64,000 nt of DNA from Candidatus Gastranaerophilales bacterium. GTDB taxonomy: Bacteria > Cyanobacteriota > Vampirovibrionia > Gastranaerophilales > Gastranaerophilaceae. The DNA is taken from positions 1-64,000 of the forward strand of contig CAAGEQ010000025.1 of the NCBI GenBank assembly GCA_900768915.1, given 5' to 3'. Below the pieces are notes generated by a model. The model ran no database searches and had not been told where the DNA came from. It was given only the letters and a program-made list of their open reading frames with translations. A program made the translations under genes and the position numbers. Position 1 is the stretch's first letter. Each line of letters begins with the position of its first letter. This document shows, one piece after another, positions 26,995-35,406 of this stretch.

Positions 26995-27207
26995 CTATAT
27001 TTCATCAATAGAAATTATACCTAACTTCATAGCCGTAATAACAGCCTGAACTCTACAATCAACTTTCAAGACATTATAAATAACTTCAATATGTGACTTA
27101 ACAGTATGTAAAGTAATCATTAGTTTTGAGGCAATCTCTGAATTGCTAAGCCCTTTACCTATTAACAATAAAACTTCTTTTTGTCTTTCTGTTAACCTAC
27201 TATTCAT
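26995..27207 (-). CDS. LuxR-type HTH protein, DNA-binding domain only
   Basis: The product is 70 residues from MNSRLTERQKEVLLLIGKGL; AGGGGA lies 9 bases upstream of this ATG. The whole protein is a GerE/LuxR four-helix DNA-binding domain (LTERQKEVL, GLSNSEIASKLMITLHTVKSHIEVIYNVL). There is no receiver or ligand-binding domain, so it acts without a built-in sensor. Such stand-alone domains resemble GerE or orphan regulators. Targets are unknown. A start 11 codons upstream is possible but has no ribosome site. Confidence 0.87.
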   Translation of the reverse strand: MNSRLTERQKEVLLLIGKGLSNSEIASKLMITLHTVKSHIEVIYNVLKVDCRVQAVITAMKLGIISIDEI

Positions 27208-27533
27208 CTCGCAAAATCCCCTAAATATTAAACAATACAATGTACCCTAATGGATATCAGCCACTTAACCTATACAAACTTTTTAAATCAGAATTTTTAT
27301 AAGATAAAATTGTCAAAATACGCATAAATAAAGTCTTTTTCAGAGATATGATTATTTTTATTTATTTTTATTTTTCCTCAAATTTATTAAAAATAAACTA
27401 TAAATTCGTTAACATTTTTTAACATTCTTATTATTTTTAAACATTTTTTGTTTTTTTACCGAATTTTAAACACTAAAAAAGCAGTTATTGCTAACCGCTT
27501 TTTTATTTATTCTTTGATATTCATATTTGATTG
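27208..27533. terminator. Intergenic region with terminator of the coiled-coil gene
   Basis: No gene is seen. At 27474-27506 the hairpin AAAAAAGC[A/G]GTTA ... TAAC[C]GCTTTTTT ends the coiled-coil gene on the minus strand. The remainder is AT-rich, with GTGGCTGATATCC on the minus strand near 27248-27260, a possible control site of the LuxR-type gene. Confidence 0.6.
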
Positions 27534-29030
27534 TTAAATTAAACCTTGTTTTTTCAAATCCTCATACATTTTTATTGCATCTGAAGAACTTAAACCAGTT
27601 GCCTGAGTAAAAGCGGCAGCCGCAGTTCGCTGATTTTTCTTAGCTGCTTTATATTCATCATATTCTTTCTTTTGAGTTGCAGATTTATTTGTACCAAATA
27701 ATTTTTGGAAGAATGTTCGTGATTTCTGATTAGCACCAACTTGAGATTTAGATGCAATATACTCTTGTTTTTCTTTATCGACTTTATTAACACTCTCTGT
27801 TAAAGCTTTAGTACTACTAACAAGTTGTGAACCTTGTAATTCTTTCGTCATTTGTTCTAATTCTTTTTCAGTTTTTTGTTTTTTAGTTTTAAGGTCTGAA
27901 ATTTCTTTTTTCTTTGCATCTATTTCTTTATCTACTTGAGATTTTCCGCCATCTTTTGGAGTAACAGAATCCAATTTATCCTGCCAATCTTCTTTTTGTG
28001 CTTGTAAACTTTTTAATTCTGAATTATAAGCAACTACAGATTTACCAGAACTTTCTGTAGTATTTTGTGTTGAATACTTATTAACCTCATCAGTTGCCTC
28101 AGCAATAGCTTGTTCAATCGTTTGACCGTCAGAAACTCCCAAACCTGACAAAGCTGTTTGTTTATCTGCCTTTGCTTGATTTAATTCCGTTTGAGCTTTC
28201 AAATACCTAGTTTTTGCAGTTGAAATATCTAATTTCATTTTATTAATATTAACTTGATCAGCTTGCATACGTGCAGTATCTACTTCTAGTTCTCCAGTTT
28301 CTTTATTTTTTTGAGTTTTATAATTATTTTCATTCAAAGATACAGTTGGATTTCCATCTGCATCAAATTTAATAGTTACAGGTTTCAAACCACCAGTTTG
28401 ATATGTTGCAGACTGTGCTGAATCATAACTAGTCTTAGCACTATTCATTTCACTTTCTTTTGTATTGATATTTGAATCAAGTTGTTTTATTTTAGATTGA
28501 CCTTTTGTCAATTTATCTAATTTTGCCTGAGCCTGATTATATTTTTGAACAATACTGTCATCAATATCATTACCACTAGAATCAGCGACACCATTATCTT
28601 TATTCAATTGAGCAATTTGACTATTAATATCACTAATTTTAGCCTTTGCTTTTGCGCCATCTGCACCAGCCTCTTCTTTTTTATCTAATAATGCTTGTAA
28701 TTCTTCCTTGGCTGTTGTCAACTTATTATCAATATTAGATACTTCCTGTTTTTTAGAAACATACAGATTGATTGTTGTAGATGTTTTTATTGCTTGTTGT
28801 GCATTAGCTTCATTTCTTGCATTTTTACCACTAACAGCAGCCATAAGACCTAATTCAGCGAAACTAAATATAGTATCTAAAGCATTAGAACTTGAAGAAC
28901 AAGATGCAGAACCAAATGGATTAGCATTAATGCCAGTACTTGCAAACAATAAATCTTTTGCATAAGCATCTGCTCTAGCACCAAAATCGATATTATATGC
29001 TTGATATAATTTCAGCCTTTTAGGTAACAT
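27534..29030 (-). CDS. Long coiled-coil protein with N-terminal FG tail
   Basis: The product is 498 residues. The N terminus (MLPKRLKLYQAYNIDFGARA) ends in an F-G motif like other tailed proteins here and is followed by a Ser/Ala-rich hydrophobic patch (about residues 30-70, SCSSSSNALDTIFSFAELGL). From about residue 85 to 470 heptad-like coiled coil predominates, rich in K, Q, E and A, with a PVTIKFDADGNPTVSLNENN insert near residue 220. The C terminus ends with a short helical domain (AAFTQATGLSSSDAIKMYED). No signal peptide. A scaffold, cytoskeletal or secreted structural role are all possible. GGAG lies 8 bases before the ATG. Confidence 0.65.
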   Translation of the reverse strand: MLPKRLKLYQAYNIDFGARADAYAKDLLFASTGINANPFGSASCSSSSNALDTIFSFAELGLMAAVSGKNARNEANAQQAIKTSTTINLYVSKKQEVSNIDNKLTTAKEELQALLDKKEEAGADGAKAKAKISDINSQIAQLNKDNGVADSSGNDIDDSIVQKYNQAQAKLDKLTKGQSKIKQLDSNINTKESEMNSAKTSYDSAQSATYQTGGLKPVTIKFDADGNPTVSLNENNYKTQKNKETGELEVDTARMQADQVNINKMKLDISTAKTRYLKAQTELNQAKADKQTALSGLGVSDGQTIEQAIAEATDEVNKYSTQNTTESSGKSVVAYNSELKSLQAQKEDWQDKLDSVTPKDGGKSQVDKEIDAKKKEISDLKTKKQKTEKELEQMTKELQGSQLVSSTKALTESVNKVDKEKQEYIASKSQVGANQKSRTFFQKLFGTNKSATQKKEYDEYKAAKKNQRTAAAAFTQATGLSSSDAIKMYEDLKKQGLI

Positions 29031-29486
29031 TACATGCTCTCCATGATCTTCTTGTCGTAATACTCCGTAATCAGATGTTTGAGTTTTTTATTTTGCTCTT
29101 ACATCTTCTTACATGTATATAAAGTATTTTCTGAAACCCTGATTTCATCATGGTTTCAAACCGTTACAAAAGTTAACATGTATTTTTACATGAAGATTTG
29201 TAACACAATAACAATGCTATTCATGAGGTTTTATTATATTTATTTCGACAATTTTGTCACCAAATTATGTAACATATACAGGAATGACTCTATACTAGAT
29301 TGAAAGAAACAACGTCATACTTCGACTTTAGCCAAAGTATCTATTTTATTACTAACTTAATAAGTTAAAAAGAAAATAAAAATAAATTAAATCAGACAAA
29401 TTAAATCTATACAACATAGCACCCCACTGTCTAATATCATTCAACAACCTTTTTCAACAATAATCTTTTATCAATGAGGATTAAAC
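29031..29486. repeat. Divergent intergenic region with inverted repeat-element copy
   Basis: About 455 bases lie between divergent genes. GGAATGACTCTATACTAGATT (29281-29301) is the reverse complement, with one change, of the sequence near 25064. CTTTAGCCAAAGTATCT (29329-29345) matches, in reverse, the hairpin near 24360. A 74-codon reading frame at 29079 looks non-coding. ACATGTATATAAA near 29111 recurs at 35199. Confidence 0.55.
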
Positions 29487-31607
29487 ATGACAATCAAAAA
29501 ATTTATTAAAATCACACTATCAATGTTGTTTATTCTATTCACTTTAAGCAACCCTATTTTTTGCGAAGAAATAAACTCCCAACCGATAAAATTTCCTGAC
29601 TATTCTCAAATCTATATTGGCAAAGACAAATATGAAACATTTAACCGAAAAATGTTCGACTTCAACCTACGACTTAACAAATACGCACTTCGTCCAATAC
29701 ATATTTTGTGGGCATCAATTATGCCAAAATATGGAATGGATAGAATTTCAAACATAACAAAAAATATAGAATTTCCTATAAGATTTGTTAGCACACTTTT
29801 ACAACGTGACTTTAATGCAACAAAAAATGAAAGTATCAGATTTATAACAAACTCAACTCTTGGACTAGGTGGAATGTTTGATGCTGCAAAACACATATTC
29901 AAACTTGAACCAGTACAAGAGAATATGGAACAAGCACTCGCAAGATGCCACGTAAAATCAGGTTGCTATCTCGTCATGCCTGTAATCAACTCAACAACAC
30001 CACGTGACATACTAGGCAGAATATTAGATGCAATGTTAAATCCATCTTCATACATTGCAACACCTGCTATTGCTGTAATAAAAGCAGCCATAATGGTAAA
30101 CCGTACATATTTTATGCAACCAATAATCCAAATGTTAGAAACTACATACGCAGATCCTTACGACATTTCTAAAAAAATGTATGGATTGGAAAACTACATC
30201 AAATGTGCAAACCTTGATAGAATAAACCTTATCTCTAATTGGGTAAACAAAATAAATCCAGTATCAAACAAAAATACAAACACACAAGAAAACATTAATG
30301 TAAACTCAAACATTGTTGAAACAGGAGTAGCATCAAATATAAATAATGAAATTTACACAACAGATATTTTGCAAGGCAGAGCAGATGAAACAAATATTCT
30401 ATTAAAAGATCACATAAAAAAATACGACCTTGAAAATATCAAACTCACGCCAGATATAATATTAGAAAACTACAATCCACAAACACCTGTAATAGATTCA
30501 ATGCGTACAGCATTATTGAACATTGACGGTATGGATAGCAAAATATGGGCTGATTTTTCATTATGGAACAGAGGTTTTTACAAACGTTTAAAAACAAGTT
30601 CTATAAATTTAACACAAGGTAAAACTAATTATAAATATAGATACTTAGTGCAAAAAACTAAAAATTCACCCATTGCAGTAATTTATCCGTCGATTGGTGA
30701 AAGCATTATGTCAACTCATTCTGCTATGCTCGCTAAATTATTTTATGATAAAGGTTTTTCCGTTTTGATATTAGGTAGTCATTTTCAATGGGAATTCGTA
30801 AAAAGTATGCCAGATAATTATTACCCCGGTTTACCTGAGCAAGATTGTAATTATCTTAAATTGGCAACAGATAAAATTATTACATCATTAGAAACTAAAT
30901 ACAATTGCAAATTCAAAAACAAAACAACCATTGGTACATCATTTGGAGCAATGATGTGTCTATATATGGGACAAAAAGAATTCAATCCGAACGATGAAAC
31001 TCAAAATAATAAATATATAGCAATCTGTCCACCAATAGATTTATTTTATGCTATGCAGCAAATCGACAAAAATACAGAAGAATGGGATAAAAACCCAAAT
31101 AACTTAAAAGAAAAAGTTGCTATAACGGCAACTAAAATAATACAACTATATAATACTAAAAAAGATTTCCAAAATTGTACTTTAACATTACCTTTCAATG
31201 ATGAAGAAGCAAAATTAATAACAGGTTTTATACTTCATCAAAAATTATCAGATTTGATTTATACATTAGAAAATGCATCTAAATTAACTTCTAATAATAT
31301 ATATAGCAAAATAAATAATATGAATTATTTTGATTATGTAAATAAATATATAGCAAACTATGGAAACAAAAATATCAACGATATTATTAAAAATTCAAAC
31401 ATTAAAAATATATCAGATTATTTAATCAATGCAAATAATTATAAAATATATCATTCATTAGATGATTACTTAACAAATACTAAACAACTACATCAACTAA
31501 AACTGTATACAGGAACAAAAACTATATTATTTAATAACGGTGCTCATTTAGGATTTTTGTATCGACAAGAATTTCTAAACGAATTAAATAAAGAAATTTT
31601 GAATTAA
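29487..31607 (+). CDS. MlaA (VacJ)-like domain fused to an alpha/beta hydrolase domain
   Basis: The product is 706 residues with a Sec signal peptide (MTIKKFIKITLSMLFILFTL). The segment NPIFC lacks a proper lipobox, so lipidation is doubtful. Residues about 45-245 match MlaA/VacJ: YETFNRKMFDFNLRLNKYAL, FPIRFVSTLLQRDF, RFITNSTLGLGGMFD, YLVMPVINSTTPRD. MlaA extracts misplaced phospholipids from the outer membrane. After an N-rich linker (about 250-310), residues 370-700 form an alpha/beta hydrolase-like domain with nucleophile elbow IGTSFGAMM near residue 484 and a His candidate in NNGAHLGFLY near the end. Normal MlaA is about 250 residues. The fusion suggests envelope lipid extraction coupled to lipid hydrolysis, which is inference. 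GAGG lies 7 bases upstream. Confidence 0.85.
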   Translation: MTIKKFIKITLSMLFILFTLSNPIFCEEINSQPIKFPDYSQIYIGKDKYETFNRKMFDFNLRLNKYALRPIHILWASIMPKYGMDRISNITKNIEFPIRFVSTLLQRDFNATKNESIRFITNSTLGLGGMFDAAKHIFKLEPVQENMEQALARCHVKSGCYLVMPVINSTTPRDILGRILDAMLNPSSYIATPAIAVIKAAIMVNRTYFMQPIIQMLETTYADPYDISKKMYGLENYIKCANLDRINLISNWVNKINPVSNKNTNTQENINVNSNIVETGVASNINNEIYTTDILQGRADETNILLKDHIKKYDLENIKLTPDIILENYNPQTPVIDSMRTALLNIDGMDSKIWADFSLWNRGFYKRLKTSSINLTQGKTNYKYRYLVQKTKNSPIAVIYPSIGESIMSTHSAMLAKLFYDKGFSVLILGSHFQWEFVKSMPDNYYPGLPEQDCNYLKLATDKIITSLETKYNCKFKNKTTIGTSFGAMMCLYMGQKEFNPNDETQNNKYIAICPPIDLFYAMQQIDKNTEEWDKNPNNLKEKVAITATKIIQLYNTKKDFQNCTLTLPFNDEEAKLITGFILHQKLSDLIYTLENASKLTSNNIYSKINNMNYFDYVNKYIANYGNKNINDIIKNSNIKNISDYLINANNYKIYHSLDDYLTNTKQLHQLKLYTGTKTILFNNGAHLGFLYRQEFLNELNKEILN

Positions 31608-31618
31608 ATTATCAATAT

Positions 31619-31654
31619 AAAAAAGAACTCCGAGTATCAAAGAGTTCTTTTCTA
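31619..31654 (+). terminator. Terminator after the MlaA-hydrolase gene
   Basis: AAAAGAACTC pairs with GAGTTCTTTT around an 11-base loop, followed by T-rich sequence. Confidence 0.87.
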
Positions 31655-31683
31655 TATTTTACATATTATATATAAATATATTC

Positions 31684-31941
31684 CTAGTTATTACTTAAAA
31701 CAATTCTCAATGTTGCTAAGTTTTTAATTGATAACATTTTGTGTTTGTTTCTTTGTGCTTTTGAAATTTCAAAAATTCTAATTATTCTTTGAATTTCATC
31801 AATATCTTTTTGTGATTCAATTTTATATACATTTTCAATTGGGTCAGCTACTACAGACATCATCGCGTTTAATTCTGATTCTTTCATCCTAAATTCCTTA
31901 TCAAAATATTCTCTATACTTTAATAAAGTTTTTTTCTTCAT
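31684..31941 (-). CDS. 85-residue helical protein, unknown function
   Basis: The product is charged and mostly helical (MKKKTLLKYREYFDKEFRMK; IESQKDIDEIQRIIRIFEIS), with no signal peptide or membrane segment. AAAGG lies about 9 bases upstream of the ATG. It follows folP on the minus strand after a 90-base gap. No family recognised; it might be a small regulator or structural protein. Confidence 0.55.
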   Translation of the reverse strand: MKKKTLLKYREYFDKEFRMKESELNAMMSVVADPIENVYKIESQKDIDEIQRIIRIFEISKAQRNKHKMLSIKNLATLRIVLSNN

Positions 31942-32031
31942 GATAATTGCCTTTTTTTATTACTAATATTAAGAAATATTTCATTCTTAATATAAAATAC
32001 CTATAAACCCCTAATATAACGAACAAAATAA

Positions 32032-33174
32032 TTATATCATTTCGTTTTGATAAGTGTCAATTAACTCCTTGTGTAATTTTACGTTATGCACTCTGATATA
32101 ATCAACATGATGTTCTATCGCCAAAGTATTCAATGCCAATGTGAATATATCCTTTTCTTCATTAGATTTATCAGCCATATTTAACATGCTTTTCCTTGAA
32201 ATTCCGGTCATGACAGGATAACCGAAAGAATAAAGTTCTTCTATCCTATTTATTATTTTAAAATTATCTGCTCTGTTTTTATCAAAACCTATTCCAGGAT
32301 CAATAATCAAATTTGTTATACCAACCTGTTTTGCAAATTGTATTTGTTTATTCAAATCTAAAAATATATCGTCCATAATATTTTCATAAACTATCTCTGA
32401 TGACATATTTATGACATTTTTAGAATGTTGCAATATTAATATCGCATTATTTTGAGCAACAACATTTGCCATATTCTCATCATACTTTAATCCTGATACA
32501 TCATTAATAATTGCTGCACCATTATTCAAACATTCTTCCGCAACAATAGAACTTCTTGTATCAATACTAATTGGTACATTAAACTGTTTTCTTTTCACAT
32601 ATTCCAAAACAGGTAATATTTTTTTTAATTGAATTTCTGCACTAACAGGTTCTGCATTTGGTTTTGTAGATTCTGCTCCAATATCAATGATATCCGCACC
32701 ATCAGTTACCAATTGTTCAAAATGTTCACATGCCTTTTCTATTGAATCATATTTGCCACCGTCAGAAAAAGAATTTGGTGTTATATTTAATATACCAACA
32801 AGTTTTGTTTTATTATGTTTTTCAAATAACTGATTTAAAATATTTTCACCCAAATTAGACAATGAAAAAGGTTGCCCTTTTAACTTATGAGCAATTTTAT
32901 TCAATTGTGAAAAACTTCCACATAATATAACATCACTAAATTCCGTCTTTCCAGTAATTGTTTCTCTATGTACAGCACAATCAGCACCAACGGTCAATGC
33001 AATCTGTTTTAAAATATTTGCTTGTGCAATTTTCAAATTATAAATCTTTAAATTTTTGTGCATAAATTTATCAGAAAATTTATGACTATACGATTTATCA
33101 AAACCAACTATTTCTAACTCATGTTCCCAATTGGCATTGTTGATACTTTTAATAATAAAATCAGAATCTGACAT
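32032..33174 (-). CDS. folP: Dihydropteroate synthase with N-terminal extension
   Basis: The product is 380 residues against about 280 for common FolP. It joins para-aminobenzoate to the pterin diphosphate in folate synthesis. Core motifs are clear from about residue 122: VGILNITPNSFSDGGKY, DIIDIGAESTKPNAEPV, ISIDTRSSIVAEECL, AIINDVSGL, LIIDPGIGFDK and MTGISRKSML. The usual H-M-[KR]-G-x-P loop reads QHSKNVINM. The extra N-terminal domain of about 110 residues (VILCGSFSQLNKIAHKLKGQ) resembles the extension on some archaeal and clostridial DHPS proteins. AAGGA lies 10 bases upstream. It is 13 bases after the 89-residue membrane-protein gene. No other folate gene is nearby. Confidence 0.92.
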   Translation of the reverse strand: MSDSDFIIKSINNANWEHELEIVGFDKSYSHKFSDKFMHKNLKIYNLKIAQANILKQIALTVGADCAVHRETITGKTEFSDVILCGSFSQLNKIAHKLKGQPFSLSNLGENILNQLFEKHNKTKLVGILNITPNSFSDGGKYDSIEKACEHFEQLVTDGADIIDIGAESTKPNAEPVSAEIQLKKILPVLEYVKRKQFNVPISIDTRSSIVAEECLNNGAAIINDVSGLKYDENMANVVAQNNAILILQHSKNVINMSSEIVYENIMDDIFLDLNKQIQFAKQVGITNLIIDPGIGFDKNRADNFKIINRIEELYSFGYPVMTGISRKSMLNMADKSNEEKDIFTLALNTLAIEHHVDYIRVHNVKLHKELIDTYQNEMI

Positions 33175-33187
33175 TCAATATGTATCC

Positions 33188-33457
33188 TTATCTTATTTCA
33201 TCTTTATGAAAGAATTTGTAAAATTTTGTATTCTCATACCAATAACAATATTTATCAGCATAAGGTTCAATTATAGCAAATACAACTGCTAATATTTTAA
33301 GCGAAATTCCACCAATATGAATTACACCTAATGCTACAACATAAACTAACAATATAATTGCAATATCCTTACCCAAAAAATTTATAATATTTTGCCAGTT
33401 TAAATACAAATAATATGCGATAGAACAACCAATAATTAATGAAATAAATTTTCTCAT
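33188..33457 (-). CDS. Small membrane protein upstream of folP
   Basis: The product is 89 residues with two hydrophobic segments (FISLIIGCSIAYYLYLNW; IAIILLVYVVALGVIHIGGI) and a third weak one (LAVVFAIIEPYADKYCYW). AAGGG lies 6 bases before the ATG. It sits between the SRP RNA gene and folP, all on the minus strand. No family recognised. Confidence 0.6.
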   Translation of the reverse strand: MRKFISLIIGCSIAYYLYLNWQNIINFLGKDIAIILLVYVVALGVIHIGGISLKILAVVFAIIEPYADKYCYWYENTKFYKFFHKDEIR

Positions 33458-33473
33458 AAATCACCCTTAAAAT

Positions 33474-33736
33474 AAAACCGTGCCACTACCTATCGACAGG
33501 TATGAAACATTGCTTCTGAAAATAATATCTACCTCTTAATAATATAATACCCATAATGATTGCCTTAGTGCTGCTGTGTTTCCACCCTGACACGGTTCGA
33601 CAGATTATGCCACTATATATTAAGTTATCAACAATACTACAATCATAGACAATACCCACACAAGCCTCACAGTAGGCTCTGCACCTCGCTAAGCGTTCGA
33701 GTCGAGAGATTCGCTATGTCCCCGTGGAGCACGGTC
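33474..33736 (-). ncRNA. ffs: Signal recognition particle RNA, long bacterial form
   Basis: Read on the minus strand, the apical domain has GTCAGG, then GT-GGAA-AC, then ACAGCAGCACTAAGG. This is the universal SRP helix 8 with a GGAA tetraloop and the AGCAGC side of the symmetric loop that binds Ffh. The ends pair: ACCGTGC (near 33735) with GCACGGT (near 33478), followed by TTTT. About 263 nt with a structured 5' domain (CTCTCGACTCGAACGCTTAGCGAGG) indicates the long, Alu-bearing form known from Bacillus, not the short 4.5S form. The ends are estimated to within several bases. It directs ribosomes making membrane and secreted proteins to the membrane. Confidence 0.85.
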
Positions 33737-33825
33737 TATTCATATAGTATCATAAATAATCTATTTGTATATTATCCTAGTTACATATATGTTACATTCA
33801 TATAAAATTGTGTTATTATAATCTT

Positions 33826-34740
33826 ATGAGGATACTATTATTTATAATTAGTTTTTGCATACTAATACAAACTGCAGTTTTTGCCAATGAAGTTACTAAC
33901 GTTGATTATACAAAAAATAATAACTCTACTACCACAGTTAATGTTTATTCTGAAAAAGGTAAATTCGGATTAAAAAAAGATAACGGCGAAATTGTAACAA
34001 AACCTATTTATAAAAAATTAATTAAAGTCGGAAATACTTCTTGGATTGTGTTATATAGAACGAAATATGGTTTGATAGACGCAAATGGCGATTTTTTAAT
34101 TTTACCTAAATACAGAAATGTTGATAGAATACGTGGAAAATATGTAAAATTCGGTAATGACAACGATTATGGCTTGTATGACGAATATGGAAATACTATT
34201 ATTCAACCGGAATATTCTTCTATAGATATGTTATATGGTAACATGTTTTTAACTTGTAAAAATTATCGTTATGGTGTTGTTGATATTGATGGTAATACCA
34301 TTTTAGAAAACGAATTTGATGATATTTATATGCCAAAATCAAACGTTATGATGGTTCAATATCAAGGTAATTGGTGTTCAATAGAAACTGTTTCCGGCAA
34401 AGAAGTTACCCTACCATTTGATATAAATGATATGTCACGTAATAAAGATTTTAAAATAACAAATTTAGTTGTTAATACTGGTGTTGCTTCAGGATATTCA
34501 GTTGTGACATTAACAGATTATGTTTTAAAACTTCTTTCATCAATATCACCTGCTTATGAAGCAACCATTGATGAATTAATGTTTTCTCAAGGTGCAGAAA
34601 CAATTTCAATATTTATGAGATTATCATGGATACCCAAATTTCCTTTTGTATACGTAAAACATTACTATAAAATTGTACGTTGCCCTAACAATGGTCCTCT
34701 TGCGAATACACGTAATAATTTAAAGAAACAGTTACGTTAA
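33826..34740 (+). CDS. Secreted WG-repeat protein
   Basis: The product is 304 residues from the ATG at 33826, chosen for its signal peptide (MRILLFIISFCILIQTAVFA). Residues about 35-165 contain WG/KWGY-type beta repeats: GKFGLKKDNGEIVTKPIY, TKYGLIDANGDFLILPKY, NDYGLYDEYGNTIIQPEY and YRYGVVDIDGNTILENEF. Each follows [YF]-G-[LV] ... G ... I-x-P-x-[YF]. WG repeats form beta-rich modules of unclear function, common in host-associated bacteria. The C-terminal 120 residues have no recognised domain. It is exported; its final site is unknown. Confidence 0.82.
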   Translation: MRILLFIISFCILIQTAVFANEVTNVDYTKNNNSTTTVNVYSEKGKFGLKKDNGEIVTKPIYKKLIKVGNTSWIVLYRTKYGLIDANGDFLILPKYRNVDRIRGKYVKFGNDNDYGLYDEYGNTIIQPEYSSIDMLYGNMFLTCKNYRYGVVDIDGNTILENEFDDIYMPKSNVMMVQYQGNWCSIETVSGKEVTLPFDINDMSRNKDFKITNLVVNTGVASGYSVVTLTDYVLKLLSSISPAYEATIDELMFSQGAETISIFMRLSWIPKFPFVYVKHYYKIVRCPNNGPLANTRNNLKKQLR

Positions 34741-34863
34741 TTATTTATTGTTAGTTTTACACTAAATAACATGTTTAATAAGTTTTATATGAAGTTTTGT
34801 TAAGCCCAAAACATTGATTATACCTAAAAAATATGTTTTTTATAAAATTTTAAAACAAAAGTG

Positions 34864-35034
34864 TTGACTTATTTTTTTAATGTGCAATAATAATAAAGTA
34901 CTCTTTAAGTGTACATCAAACACTAAATAATATTTAAAAACGCAAAAATTTTGAACTCCTAAAATAGATATAATAAACACTAAAAGACCATTAGGATGCA
35001 GAAAACAATCCACTCACAAGAGTGGTTTTTTTTT
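34864..35034 (+). ncRNA. Candidate small RNA with its own promoter and terminator
   Basis: TTGACT (34864-34869), an 18-base spacer and TAATAA (34888-34893) form a good promoter. About 110 bases further on, CCACTC-ACAA-GAGTGG with nine T (35010-35034) forms a strong terminator. No reading frame of note lies between them, apart from a short ATG frame ending in the hairpin. An RNA of about 130 nt starting near 34900 is predicted. No known family recognised; it could also be an abandoned leader. Confidence 0.5.
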
Positions 35035-35059
35035 GCACTTTTTATCCCTACAAAAATTC

Positions 35060-35086
35060 ACAAAAAAAAAGAGCCGTCTGGCTCTG
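35060..35086 (-). terminator. Terminator for a minus-strand small transcript
   Basis: On the minus strand AGAGCC-AGAC-GGCTCT is followed by nine T. No annotated gene precedes it, so it must serve a transcript starting upstream at about 35250. Confidence 0.85.
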
Positions 35087-35250
35087 AAAATTTGTGAAGT
35101 GTAGTGTGTGTGTAGAAAGAAACTTTTGTCTTTTTCTTTTAGTCCTCGTCCCAATTTCTTTGGGTTTCCTCGTGCAGTTTCTTCTCTTTATACTCTGTAC
35201 ATGTATATAAAAACATTACAATTTTAAAAATTGATTAATTTTATATATAT
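35087..35250 (-). ncRNA. Candidate structured small RNA (also holds a 25-codon reading frame)
   Basis: A minus-strand transcript must lead into the terminator at 35060. It has long-range pairing AAGAAACT (35176-35183) with AGTTTCTT (35117-35124). Inside is the hairpin CCCAA-AGAAA-TTGGG, flanked on each side by ACGAGGA. The stretch is clearly richer in G and C than its surroundings, which fits a structured RNA. A 25-codon frame (35139-35216, MFLYTCTEYK...) crosses it with C/G-ending codons unlike the genome and no ribosome site, so RNA is the better reading. AT-rich TATATAAAAT-type sequence near 35240-35260 could be the promoter. Confidence 0.5.
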
Positions 35251-35362
35251 TTTTTATATATCGTTACATGTCTTAATATAAGCATTTTTATAAAAAAATA
35301 CGCACCAATTTAATAGATTCAAATTTAATAATAACTATTTTCAATAATTTGACAAAAAAAAT

Positions 35363-35371
35363 TGCTATAAT
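35363..35371 (+). promoter_or_regulatory. Extended -10 promoter of the autotransporter gene
   Basis: TTGCTATAAT contains TG-N-TATAAT, an extended -10 element. The nearby TTGACA (35349-35354) is only 11 bases away, too close to act as its -35 box. Confidence 0.55.
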
Positions 35372-35406
35372 TTGTTTTTACACATAGTTTTTATTACAAT
35401 ATTATT

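Noticed and set aside
29079..29303. 74-codon plus-strand frame in an intergenic region
   Set aside because: It runs into a copy of the interspersed repeat, has no ribosome site and reads like random AT-rich DNA.
35139..35216. 25-residue protein gene
   Set aside because: It has no ribosome site and atypical codons, and it overlaps strong RNA pairing; kept only as part of the small RNA candidate.
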